Source of the DNA: Synergistaceae bacterium
GTDB taxonomy: Bacteria > Synergistota > Synergistia > Synergistales > Aminobacteriaceae
Reading direction: 5' to 3'
DNA length: 35,114 nt
NCBI GenBank assembly: GCA_031276855.1
Contig: JAISMH010000180.1
Coordinates: 1-35,114, forward strand
Below, one piece after another: positions 7,503 through 14,584 of the stretch. The notes beneath the pieces are model-generated. The model was not told the DNA's origin, made no database searches, and saw only the letters and a list, made by a program, of their open reading frames with translations. The number at the start of each line of letters is the position of its first letter. Position 1 is the first letter of the stretch. Made by a program: the position numbers and the translations under genes.

Positions 7503-7989
7503 GGCGCCGGAAAGAGAGACAGGGCCGAATACAAAAGAGGCAGTGCCGGAGAGAAGAACGAAAAGAACACCTTTTTTGCTGCTGGTCGTGTTGTTTGCTA
7601 CGGTTTTGTTGTTCCTTTCTTTTTGGATTATTCGTCAAAACAGCAGTAAACCGGGAGGTTCTCTGGAAATCTATCACGTGACGATCTCCACGGAGACGGA
7701 CGACAGGCGGCGCCTGACGGGGGTCGTTTCTCGGTTCCCTTACGGGGCGAGGCAGGTTTGCCTCTATTTCGATTACGGTAAAATCACGAGAGACAGCAAG
7801 GTCGAGATTCTTTGGTCCATAGGGGACAAAATCGTGCAGTCGGGCTCTTACGTCTTGTCCCCGCCGTCGGGCTCCAGAATATACGGGCTCGTGCTGGAGG
7901 ACGGGCGCCCTTTGCCCAAAGGGCCCTATTCCGTGCGTTTGATTTTCGGGAAGGACTTTTTTTCCGATTTCAGATTTGAGATTTACTAG
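7501..7989 (+). CDS. Small membrane-anchored protein of unknown function
   Basis: I do not recognise the family. The 162-residue protein has a short basic N-terminus (ERRTKRT), one transmembrane helix at about residues 21-38 (FLLLVVLFATVLLFLSFWII) and a soluble C-terminal part of about 120 residues, probably outside the membrane, rich in beta-type alternation, with KITRDSKVEILWSIGDKIV in the middle and a GPYSVRLIFG ending. The ATG shares its A with the stop of the upstream gene (TAATG), which implies translational coupling. A GTG at 7543 is an alternative start. Confidence 0.6.
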   Translation: MAPERETGPNTKEAVPERRTKRTPFLLLVVLFATVLLFLSFWIIRQNSSKPGGSLEIYHVTISTETDDRRRLTGVVSRFPYGARQVCLYFDYGKITRDSKVEILWSIGDKIVQSGSYVLSPPSGSRIYGLVLEDGRPLPKGPYSVRLIFGKDFFSDFRFEIY

Positions 7990-8073
7990 ACGCGGGTTTG
8001 TTCCCGGCCTTAAATTTGGGACTCGATGGTTCGTTTCGGTTTTCACGTTTCGGCATTCGATATTGTTCCGAAA

Positions 8074-8100
8074 GGCGGCCGCTTTTTCTGTCGTGCCGCC
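8074..8100 (+). promoter_or_regulatory. Hairpin in the rho leader
   Basis: GGCGGC (8074-8079) pairs with GCCGCC (8095-8100). The left arm is also part of GCGGCCGC (8075-8082) next to a five-T run (8083-8087), so alternative pairings are possible. The 147 bp between 7989 and the mini-ORF at 8137 hold this hairpin, and I see no convincing promoter there. Confidence 0.35.
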
Positions 8101-8136
8101 GCTCCAAATTACATGTTTTATGAGGTGGAAAGATTC

Positions 8137-8172
8137 ATGATGGCATATTTTTGTAAAGGATTCACGTTGTGA
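8137..8172 (+). CDS. Putative 11-codon leader peptide upstream of rho
   Basis: An ATG at 8137 (and a second at 8140) opens MMAYFCKGFTL and stops at TGA 8170-8172, which shares its last base with rho's ATG at 8172 (TGATG). It has a good SD, GAGGTGGA at 8122-8129, seven nt before the ATG, better than the one directly before rho. This looks like a translated leader coupled to rho. E. coli rho also has a leader peptide gene (rhoL) and autoregulation in its leader; any regulatory role here is inference. Confidence 0.45.
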   Translation: MMAYFCKGFTL

Positions 8173-9968
8173 TGGCCAAGTTGCAGGCGGAGGCAGCGGT
8201 CCCGCGGAGGCGCGGAAGGCCGCCCACGGTTAAAACGCCCGCGGCGGACGAGTCGGAGAACCAGGCGGAGGGCTCTATCGTCGGAAGACGGAGGCGGAAA
8301 ACCGCGGAGGAAACGGCTCAAATCCTCACGGACGGAACCGTCGCGGACGGGACCGCCGCGGGCGGCTCCGTTGCGGAGACGAGGAGACCCAGAACCTACC
8401 GTTCGCGGACGAAGATAGCGGAAACGCCGCTTCTTCCCCTGCCGGAGCTGGATCTGCCTGAACTGGAGCTGCCTGAGCTGGAATCGGTTCGGGAGAGGGA
8501 AGCCGACAGAGAGGTTCGGCGCGAAATCAGGCCCGAAACGGAGGCCGAGGGGGCGGAGATGACGAACACTCCCGACCGGGAGGCGTCCGCGGAGGAGCCG
8601 GTTCCCGAAGAACCCGCTCCGGAACCGGCCGAGCCGGAAGCCGCTTTGCCCGCACCCGCACCGGCACCCTCGCTTCCGGTGATCGTTCACTCCGCGCCGG
8701 AGCTCTACGTTCCGCCCAAGCCCAAGCACTCTTACGGTTACCTCGCCGCCCAGACGCTGGTGGATCTTCGCAAGATCGGAAGAGAACTGAACGTTCCCGG
8801 CGCGACGACGCTCCGTAAAGACGACCTCGTCATCTCCGTCCTGAAGGCTCAAGCCGAGAGCATGAACTACAAATTCGGCGGCGGGACGCTGGAGATCTTG
8901 CCCGAAGGGTTCGGCTTTCTGCGGCCTAAGGGGATGCTGCCCACGGACAGCGACGTTTACCTGTCGGTCTCGCAGATTCGGCGTTTCGGGCTGCGCAACG
9001 GAGACGTGATCTGGGGCCTGATCCGCCCGCCGCGCGAGCAGGAGCATTACGAGGCGCTGCTTCGCGTGGAGACGGTCAACTTCTCGGATCCCGAACAATC
9101 CCGCCGGCGCGCGCAGTTCAACCAGTTCACGCCCATATTTCCCAACATGAAAATGAGCCTCGAAACCGGTCCCGGAGACCTGGCGACGCGTCTGGTCGAT
9201 ATGTTCGCGCCCATCGGCATGGGGCAGCGCGCCCTGATCGTCTCCCCCCCCAAGGCGGGGAAGACGACCCTGCTGAAGCGCATCGCGGGCGCGATTTCGA
9301 TCAACTGCCCCGACGTCATCCTGATGGCCCTCCTGATCGACGAGCGCCCGGAGGAGGTCACGGACATCTCTCGGTCCGTGGACGGGGAGGTCATCGCCTC
9401 CACCTTCGACCGCCCGGCGGACGAGCACATCCGCGTGGCCAACCTGGCCTTGGAAAAGGCCAAACGCCTGGTGGAGGCCAAGCGGGACGTGGTCATTCTG
9501 CTGGACTCCATCACACGGCTGGCGCGGGCGTCGAACCTCACGGTCCCGCCCTCGGGCCGGACGCTTTCGGGCGGTCTCGACCCCTCGGGCCTGTACTTTC
9601 CGAAACGCTTTTTCGGGGCGGCACGCAACTTCGAAGAGGGAGGCAGTCTCACCATCATCGGCACGGCCCTGACGGACACGGGCAGCCGCATGGACGACGT
9701 CATCTACGAGGAGTTCAAAGGCACGGGAAACATGGAGCTCCACCTGTCTCGCAAGCTGGCCGAACAGAGGATTTTCCCCGCCATCGACATCACCCGCTCC
9801 GGCACGCGGCGCGAGGAACTCCTGATCCCCGACGACGAACTCGCGCGGCTGTGGGTGCTCCGCAAACGCATCGTGGGCGTCGACGAGGCCGGGGCCTTGA
9901 ACCTGATCCTCGACAAGCTCAAGCAAACTCCGACCAACAGAGAATTCCTGATGTCAATCAAGCTCTAG
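8172..9968 (+). CDS. rho: Transcription termination factor Rho with long acidic N-terminal extension
   Basis: Rho is the hexameric RNA-dependent ATPase that ends transcription. The C-terminal 400 or so residues are canonical: N-terminal helical domain near LRKIGRELNVPGA (about 200), cold-shock RNA-binding domain with EGFGFLRPKG (about 245), Walker A SPPKAGKTTLLKRI (about 355-368), LLIDERPEEVTDI, Walker B VVILLDSITRLAR (about 440) and the late GTGNMELHLSR. Ahead of these lies about 190 residues of low-complexity sequence: basic RRRGRPP/GRRRRK stretches, then Glu/Pro-rich repeats. At 598 residues it is far longer than E. coli Rho (419). Such inserts occur in several phyla and are disordered. 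ATG 8172 or GTG 8169 are both possible starts after AAAGGA (8155-8160). Confidence 0.95.
   Translation: MAKLQAEAAVPRRRGRPPTVKTPAADESENQAEGSIVGRRRRKTAEETAQILTDGTVADGTAAGGSVAETRRPRTYRSRTKIAETPLLPLPELDLPELELPELESVREREADREVRREIRPETEAEGAEMTNTPDREASAEEPVPEEPAPEPAEPEAALPAPAPAPSLPVIVHSAPELYVPPKPKHSYGYLAAQTLVDLRKIGRELNVPGATTLRKDDLVISVLKAQAESMNYKFGGGTLEILPEGFGFLRPKGMLPTDSDVYLSVSQIRRFGLRNGDVIWGLIRPPREQEHYEALLRVETVNFSDPEQSRRRAQFNQFTPIFPNMKMSLETGPGDLATRLVDMFAPIGMGQRALIVSPPKAGKTTLLKRIAGAISINCPDVILMALLIDERPEEVTDISRSVDGEVIASTFDRPADEHIRVANLALEKAKRLVEAKRDVVILLDSITRLARASNLTVPPSGRTLSGGLDPSGLYFPKRFFGAARNFEEGGSLTIIGTALTDTGSRMDDVIYEEFKGTGNMELHLSRKLAEQRIFPAIDITRSGTRREELLIPDDELARLWVLRKRIVGVDEAGALNLILDKLKQTPTNREFLMSIKL
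8439..8483 (+). repeat. 15-bp tandem repeat in rho coding LPEL(D/E)
   Basis: Three consecutive 15-nt units (8439-8453, 8454-8468, 8469-8483) begin CTGCC or CTGCCT and encode LPELD, LPELE and LPELE in the disordered N-terminal extension of Rho. Confidence 0.7.
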
Positions 9969-10036
9969 CCAGGGTGTCACCCGTCCGTGATAACGTCCGT
10001 GAGACGGGAGCGAGCGGCTGGCCGAAACGGCCTGAG

Positions 10037-10076
10037 AAAACAGGAGGCTCCCCCTTTGGGGGGAGCCTCCTGTTTC
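10037..10076. terminator. Strong hairpin terminator between convergent rho and rimO
   Basis: Bases 10037-10054 pair with 10059-10076 to form an 18-bp uninterrupted stem with a four-base loop; the arms read GAAAACAGGAGGCTCCCC and its complement. Downstream on plus comes a T-rich TGATTTTTCC; on the minus side the stem's own A/T edge ends in T's. It lies 68 bp after rho's stop and 25 bp from the end of rimO, so it can serve both strands. Confidence 0.85.
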
Positions 10077-10100
10077 ATGATTTTTCCTTATTTTCCCCGG

Positions 10101-11420
10101 CTACCCTCGGGCCGCAACGGTTTCTCCGAAGAGGTCGTACTCGGCCGCGTCGGTGATCTTCACGTCCGCGAACGAGCCGGGGACGAGAGTTTTCTCCCAA
10201 CCCTCGCCGCCCTCGACGCAGACCATGCCGTCGACCTCCGGCGCGTCGCGGTAAGAGCGCCCCCACGCCGAGCCCTCGCCGTCGGCCTCTTCGATCAGCA
10301 CCCGCAGCGTCTTTCCGACAAAAAGCGCGTTGCGTTCGCGCGAAAGAACGGCCTGCGCCGCCATCAGGCGATCGCGGCGCGCCTCCTTCACCGCGTCGGG
10401 GACCTGCGGCATGAGGGCGGCCTTCGTCCCCTCCTCGGGGGAGTAGACAAACGCTCCCACCCGGTCGATCTTCGCCTCTTCCAGAAAATCGACGAGCTTT
10501 TCAAACTGCTCGTCCGTCTCGCCGGGAAAACCCGTCATGACGGTCGTTCTCAGCGCGAACAGGGGATCCCTCTCCCGCGCGTACCGGACGGTATTCCTGA
10601 TGTGAAGGGAGGCGGGACGCCGATTCATCGCGGAAAGGATCGCGTCGTCGATGTGCTGTATGGGAATATCGAGATAAGGCAGGACTTTTTTCATTCCAAA
10701 GAGGAAATCCAGAAACTTGGGCGTGACGCGGTCGGGGTGCAGGTACAGGAGGCGGAGCCACGTCTCCTCGGGAAGGGCTTCGTCCAGCGCCGTCAGCAGT
10801 TTTTCGATGGAAGGCCCGCCGTAGAGGTCCCGGCCGTAGGCCGTGAGGTCCTGCCCGACGAGGCAGATCTCCCGCGCGCCCGAGGCGGCGAGAGAACGCG
10901 CCTCCTCCGTCAGCCGCGGAATCGGGACGCTGCGCAGGCGTCCGCGGATCAGGGGGATCGTGCAGTACGAACAGCAGGTGTCGCATCCTTCCCCCACCTT
11001 CAGGTAGCGCGACCAGGGAGAATTTTCCGCGAGGCGCCCCCGCGGAATGCAGTTGGTGGAAGCCCGATCCGGCGCCTCTTTGCCGAGAAAAGCCAGGACG
11101 GCGTCCCATTCCTCGGCCCGTGCCCAGAGGTCGACCGCGGGCAGTTCTTCCCTCAGCTCTTTTTCGCAGCGGTTGACGAGACATCCCGTGACGACGATTT
11201 TCTCCAGTTCGCCGCGCTCTTTCAGAAGCTCCAGATCCAGGATCGCGTCCACGTTCTCCCTGACGGCGTCCTGAATGAAGGCGCAGGTATTGATCAGCCC
11301 CACCCGCGCCTCTTTCACGTCGCCGACGATCGTGTGCCCCGCCGCGGCGAGCAGTCCCATCAGGTGTTCGCTGTCCACGCTGTTCTTGGCGCAACCCATG
11401 CTGACGAAAAACAGGTTCAA
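10101..11420 (-). CDS. rimO: Ribosomal protein S12 methylthiotransferase RimO
   Basis: This 439-residue radical-SAM enzyme adds a methylthio group to an aspartate of ribosomal protein S12. Cys10 (MGCAKNSVDSE), Cys46 and Cys80 can bind the auxiliary Fe-S cluster of the UPF0004 domain. The radical-SAM motif CxxxCxxC is Cys146, Cys150 and Cys153 in GEGCDTCCSYC. The C-terminus has the TRAM-like region with VPGSFADVKITDAAEYDLFG. The KNSVDSE start favours RimO over MiaB. It begins at TTG 11420, 8 nt after AGGAG, and lies 11 bp after the rodZ-like gene, in the same minus-strand run. Confidence 0.93.
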   Translation of the reverse strand: MNLFFVSMGCAKNSVDSEHLMGLLAAAGHTIVGDVKEARVGLINTCAFIQDAVRENVDAILDLELLKERGELEKIVVTGCLVNRCEKELREELPAVDLWARAEEWDAVLAFLGKEAPDRASTNCIPRGRLAENSPWSRYLKVGEGCDTCCSYCTIPLIRGRLRSVPIPRLTEEARSLAASGAREICLVGQDLTAYGRDLYGGPSIEKLLTALDEALPEETWLRLLYLHPDRVTPKFLDFLFGMKKVLPYLDIPIQHIDDAILSAMNRRPASLHIRNTVRYARERDPLFALRTTVMTGFPGETDEQFEKLVDFLEEAKIDRVGAFVYSPEEGTKAALMPQVPDAVKEARRDRLMAAQAVLSRERNALFVGKTLRVLIEEADGEGSAWGRSYRDAPEVDGMVCVEGGEGWEKTLVPGSFADVKITDAAEYDLFGETVAARG

Positions 11421-11431
11421 AGCACGCGCTC

Positions 11432-12328
11432 CTATTGCGGTTGCGGCTGCACTTTTTTGTAGGTCCCGTCCGGGTCGTAGATGTACGTCTCCGACGTTTT
11501 CGATCCCCTCGGGTTGGCCGGGCCCAGCGCCTTACCGTTCAGCACGACCTCCGCCATGTTCGGACGGCCGTAGGTCACCTTAGCCGCGGCGGTAAGGTCC
11601 CAAGAGACCTCCTCGCCGGATTTCATCGTTTTGGTGAAAACCACTTTTTCGCCGATCGTCACCCTCGTCCAGACGTCGCCTCTGGCCCGAATCAGGAGAG
11701 AGGGTTTTACCGGCTCCGGCTTCGGCGCCGGGCGGATGCTCTGAGAAGCCGGAAGAATCGAGAGAAAGGCGTCGTCGGCGGAGAGCGCGGCCGGCATATC
11801 CTTCGGCGGAAGGTCGGCGGAGGGGAGCTTTTTCTCCTTTTCTTTTTCCTTCTCGGTCACGGGTGCCGGAGTTTCTTCCGGAATTTGACGAAGATCGACA
11901 ATGAACAGATTGCTGTTCCAGGAATACCAAACGTAATAGCCCGAACCGGCCAGCGCCAAAAACAGCACCGCGAACAGCCAGAGGTGCGAAGCCGGCTTGA
12001 AGCCCTTCGTCGGCGACGTCCCGTTCCCGAGGACATTCGTCGGCGGAAGGCGCTGCTCCTTCACGGCCTCGCTTTTGTTCAGCCACGAAATAAACTCGTC
12101 TTTCAGGTCCTCGGCACCGATAACGCTCAGGTAAGTCCTGACGAATCCCTTGATGTACACAAGATCGGGAAACCCCCGGTAATTTCCGTCTTCAATGCCT
12201 TGAAGATATTCGAGACGCACTCGGGTTCTTTCGTAGATCTCCTCCAAAGAGAGGTTCGCGTCTTCTCGCTTTTCTCTGACCATACGCCCGAGCTCTTTCA
12301 AGGCTTCTTCTCTGCTGGAAGCGGGCAT
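11432..12328 (-). CDS. RodZ-like helix-turn-helix membrane protein
   Basis: This 298-residue protein has a cytoplasmic HTH_25 domain at the N-terminus (EALKELGRMVREKREDANLS, then RVRLEYLQGIEDGNYRGFPD and YIKGFVRTYLSVIG), one transmembrane helix around residues 116-138 (LWLFAVLFLALAGSGYYVWY), a Pro/Glu/Lys-rich linker, and a C-terminal beta domain of DUF4115 type (RARGDVWTRVTIGEKVVF). This is the architecture of RodZ, which links MreB to the cell wall machinery. The frame is open to ATG 12349, but ATG 12328 is better placed, 7 nt after AGGGGAG. It shares the minus-strand run with rpe and rimO. Confidence 0.82.
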   Translation of the reverse strand: MPASSREEALKELGRMVREKREDANLSLEEIYERTRVRLEYLQGIEDGNYRGFPDLVYIKGFVRTYLSVIGAEDLKDEFISWLNKSEAVKEQRLPPTNVLGNGTSPTKGFKPASHLWLFAVLFLALAGSGYYVWYSWNSNLFIVDLRQIPEETPAPVTEKEKEKEKKLPSADLPPKDMPAALSADDAFLSILPASQSIRPAPKPEPVKPSLLIRARGDVWTRVTIGEKVVFTKTMKSGEEVSWDLTAAAKVTYGRPNMAEVVLNGKALGPANPRGSKTSETYIYDPDGTYKKVQPQPQ

Positions 12329-12397
12329 TGACAAGCTCCCCTTTCTCATTTGCCGCCTGGCGTCCCATCCGCGGACGGTTCCGGCGGGCTTTTCCGC

Positions 12398-12435
12398 AGT
12401 TTTTGTGAAATTCTTCAGCTTTTGTGAATTTCTTC
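12398..12435 (-). repeat. 19-bp tandem duplication across the rpe stop codon
   Basis: Plus-strand units are AGTTTTTGTGAAATTCTTC (12398-12416) and AGCTTTTGTGAATTTCTTC (12417-12435), 17 of 19 identical. On the minus strand one copy encodes the EEIHKS end of Rpe, and the TGA stop (12415-12417) is created at the join of the two copies. Confidence 0.75.
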
Positions 12436-13086
12436 TTTTATCCGCGCGATATACCCGGCGGGGTCGGGGCTGCCGAACAGCGCGCTGCCGACAACCAGAA
12501 CATCCGCGCCGGCCGCCGCCGTCCGCGCGGCGTTTTCCAACTTGATGCCCCCGTCCATTTGAATCAGGTAGCGGTAGTTTTCGACGGAACGCAGACGCAC
12601 GAGATCCCGCACCTTTTCGAGGGCGCTTTCGATCGGCGGCTGCCCGCCGAAACCGGGGGTCACGGACATCACCAGCACAATATCCGCGACGGGAAGCACG
12701 AAACGCACCTGCTCCACCGTCGTCGCGGGAGCGAGCACGACGCCCGCCCGCGCCCCCGCTTCCCGGATTTTCAGGAGGCGGCCGTAAAGCAACTGAGGCT
12801 CCGCCTCCGCGTGAACCGCGATCTGCGAAGCGCCGGCCCGGACGAACGCGGCCGAAAAGGCGTCGGGGTTGTCCAGCATCAGGTGAACATCGAGAAACGC
12901 CTCCGGGTAACGGCGGCGCAGCGCTTTCGCCATATCCGGCCCGAACGAGAGATTGCGGACGAAATGACCGTCCATGACATCCAGGTGAAGCCAGTCATAC
13001 CCCCCCGCCAGAGAATCGATGGCGGCTCCGACGGAGAGGGGGTCGGCCCCCAGAATGGACGGAGCGATCAAAACGCCGCGCGTCAT
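12415..13086 (-). CDS. rpe: Ribulose-phosphate 3-epimerase
   Basis: This 223-residue TIM-barrel enzyme interconverts ribulose 5-phosphate and xylulose 5-phosphate in the pentose phosphate pathway. Motifs are IAPSILGAD at the N-terminus, WLHLDVMDGHFVRNLSFGPD (metal-binding His and Asp), DVHLMLDNPD, VMSVTPGFGGQ and the phosphate-binding MDGGIKLENA / VVGSALFG. Its ATG follows immediately on the TAG stop of the PASTA gene with no gap, so translation is probably coupled. rpe normally closes the rsmB-prpC-pknB-rsgA-rpe run in many bacteria. Confidence 0.95.
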   Translation of the reverse strand: MTRGVLIAPSILGADPLSVGAAIDSLAGGYDWLHLDVMDGHFVRNLSFGPDMAKALRRRYPEAFLDVHLMLDNPDAFSAAFVRAGASQIAVHAEAEPQLLYGRLLKIREAGARAGVVLAPATTVEQVRFVLPVADIVLVMSVTPGFGGQPPIESALEKVRDLVRLRSVENYRYLIQMDGGIKLENAARTAAAGADVLVVGSALFGSPDPAGYIARIKEEIHKS

Positions 13087-14394
13087 CTACATGTACCGAT
13101 CCTGCCAGACGAACTCGCCGCCCAGATAGATCGTGACCGCGCACTCCCGCGAATAAGGCGCGTCGAGCGAGACGTACTCCCCGCTTTTCGCGGATCGGTC
13201 CAGCAGGACTTTTTTCCCCGAGGGGTCCACCATCTCTATTTTCAGATGCAGGGGACGGGCGAGAGGAGGAACCTGATACCGTATGCGCGCGATCTTTCCC
13301 CCCAACGGCTGCAGCGCGGGCACCGGAACCGGGGCCGTACCCTGAGAGGCCGGCGCGCCAGCCGCCCCGCCCGCTTCCGCGGCGGGGGGCGCCGCGGAAG
13401 TCGCGCCCGCGCCGGCGGCGAGAGCCGGGTTCTGAATGACGCGCGGGGACTGCGGCCCCACGCCGCCGGCCTGGGCCGCGCTTCCAGAAGGGGCTGCGCC
13501 CCCGGCACCGGCAGGGGCTGTGCCCCTCTGGGCCGACACGGAGCTTCTGGCGCTTTCCACGACGGAGACGATGGAGGCGGCCGCGGAAGCGGCGGGCGAA
13601 GACGCGGCGGACGAGGAAGCGGTGGACAAAGAAGCCGGCTGCACGGGGGCAGGAGGTTCCTGAAGCCCTTCGGGCTTTTTGGCCGTGGCAACCTTCAGGC
13701 GGACTCCCTCTCCCGCGCGCGCCGACGCTCCGGCGGAGGGACGCGTGCCGATGACCCGCCCCTCCGCCGCGTTGGGGCTGTAGACGTAATCCACGGCCGG
13801 GATCCTGAAACCGCCGGCCGTCAGAAGATCCCGCGCCTGGCGCTCCGTCATCTGCGCCACGTCGGGGACCACGACTTTGCCGTCGGAGCCCGCGCCTCCC
13901 TGGTTGACGAGAAGGTCTATTTTCCTGTCCGCGGGGACGCTGGCGGGCGTTGCGGGACTTTGGGCGATGACGAAGCCGGCCGCGTGGGAGTCGTCCTTGA
14001 TATAGAGAATATCCCCCACTTCGAAACCCTGTTCGCGGATGAGGGCCTGCGCCCGCGCGACGTCGAGATTGCGCACGTCGGGCACGGCGCGGCGCGCTCC
14101 TCCTCTGCTGATCTGGAAAATAACGATCCTGTTTCCGGGTATCCCGCGTCCCGGTTCCGGGGTTTGCGCCAAGACCGTTCCCCGGGGCAGAGAGGAGACG
14201 ACCTGCTCTACCTTGACGGACAGCCCCAGACGCCGGGCCTCTTCAGCCGCTTCGGCAATGGATTTTTCCCGGAATGACGGCATCGGCGCGTCATTGGGGA
14301 CGCTCTTGAAAAAAACGGTGTAAACCGCCACGGCGCCCGAGGAAAAAATCACCAAAACGACAAATAGCATGGTCCAGCGCAACATTTTATCCAT
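13087..14394 (-). CDS. Membrane-anchored PASTA-domain protein without a kinase domain
   Basis: The 435-residue protein starts with a transmembrane helix at about residues 8-30, so the rest faces outward. Three PASTA domains follow (about 34-100, 102-168, 174-242), with VPDVRNLDVARAQALI and VPDVAQMTERQARDLL as clear starts. PASTA domains bind muropeptides or beta-lactams. Next is about 120 residues of Ala/Pro/Ser-rich linker, then a C-terminal domain of about 75 residues (ARIRYQVPPLARPLHLKIEM). In PknB-type kinases the same helix and PASTA array follow a cytosolic Ser/Thr kinase; here that part is absent. ATG 14394 follows GGAGGC by 6 nt; the open frame extends only to GTG 14418. The gene sits between rsmB and rpe, the usual pknB slot. 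Confidence 0.85.
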   Translation of the reverse strand: MDKMLRWTMLFVVLVIFSSGAVAVYTVFFKSVPNDAPMPSFREKSIAEAAEEARRLGLSVKVEQVVSSLPRGTVLAQTPEPGRGIPGNRIVIFQISRGGARRAVPDVRNLDVARAQALIREQGFEVGDILYIKDDSHAAGFVIAQSPATPASVPADRKIDLLVNQGGAGSDGKVVVPDVAQMTERQARDLLTAGGFRIPAVDYVYSPNAAEGRVIGTRPSAGASARAGEGVRLKVATAKKPEGLQEPPAPVQPASLSTASSSAASSPAASAAASIVSVVESARSSVSAQRGTAPAGAGGAAPSGSAAQAGGVGPQSPRVIQNPALAAGAGATSAAPPAAEAGGAAGAPASQGTAPVPVPALQPLGGKIARIRYQVPPLARPLHLKIEMVDPSGKKVLLDRSAKSGEYVSLDAPYSRECAVTIYLGGEFVWQDRYM

Positions 14395-14431
14395 CTGCAA
14401 GCCTCCACTCGAGCCCACGCGTCTTTCGCAT

Positions 14432-14457
14432 CCGGCTTTTTTCGGCCGGCTTTTTTC
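14432..14457. repeat. Direct repeat of CCGGCTTTTTTC
   Basis: CCGGCTTTTTTC occurs at 14432-14443 and 14446-14457, separated by GG, just upstream of the PASTA gene on its own strand. Nothing else is visible between 14395 and the repeat element starting at 14462. Confidence 0.6.
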
Positions 14458-14461
14458 AAAC

Positions 14462-14584
14462 GTTCAAACTCAGGGGGGCAGAACTCGTTCAGTCGCTGCG
14501 CTCCTTCACTGACTCCCCCCCCGAGACCCCCTATGATAAACGCCTGTCTTGACTGAACAGGGTATACGGAGCTTGAACGGTTAC
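14462..14584. repeat. Intergenic G-run/C-run repeat element, copy A
   Basis: This element of about 123 bp begins GTTCAAACTCAGGGGGGC and ends GAGCTTGAACGGTTAC. The first ten bases and the inverse of 14569-14578 match at 9 of 10, so it has inverted ends. CAGGGGGG near the left end can pair with the CCCCCCCC run at 14513-14522. It fills the space between the PASTA gene and rsmB and overlaps the rsmB stop codon (14581-14583). Related copies are at 17317-17507 and 26040-26268. Confidence 0.65.

Noticed and set aside
7501-7512. Leaderless promoter driving the small membrane protein
   Set aside because: TATAAT at 7497-7502 overlaps the stop/start codons, so a transcript from it would lack the start codon; kept only as a weak internal promoter.
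8118-9926. 602-codon open frame on the minus strand opposite rho
   Set aside because: It is a mirror of a high-GC coding region with GC-rich third positions. It has no SD and an Arg/His/Gly/Asp-rich composition without domains, whereas rho on the plus strand has full family motifs.
12424-14277. 617-codon open frame on the plus strand across rpe and the PASTA gene
   Set aside because: It is antisense to two clear genes and shows low-complexity Arg/Gly-rich translation.
14395-14580. tRNA or small structured RNA gene
   Set aside because: The hairpin potential is fully explained by the G-run/C-run repeat; no cloverleaf or T-arm sequence is seen.
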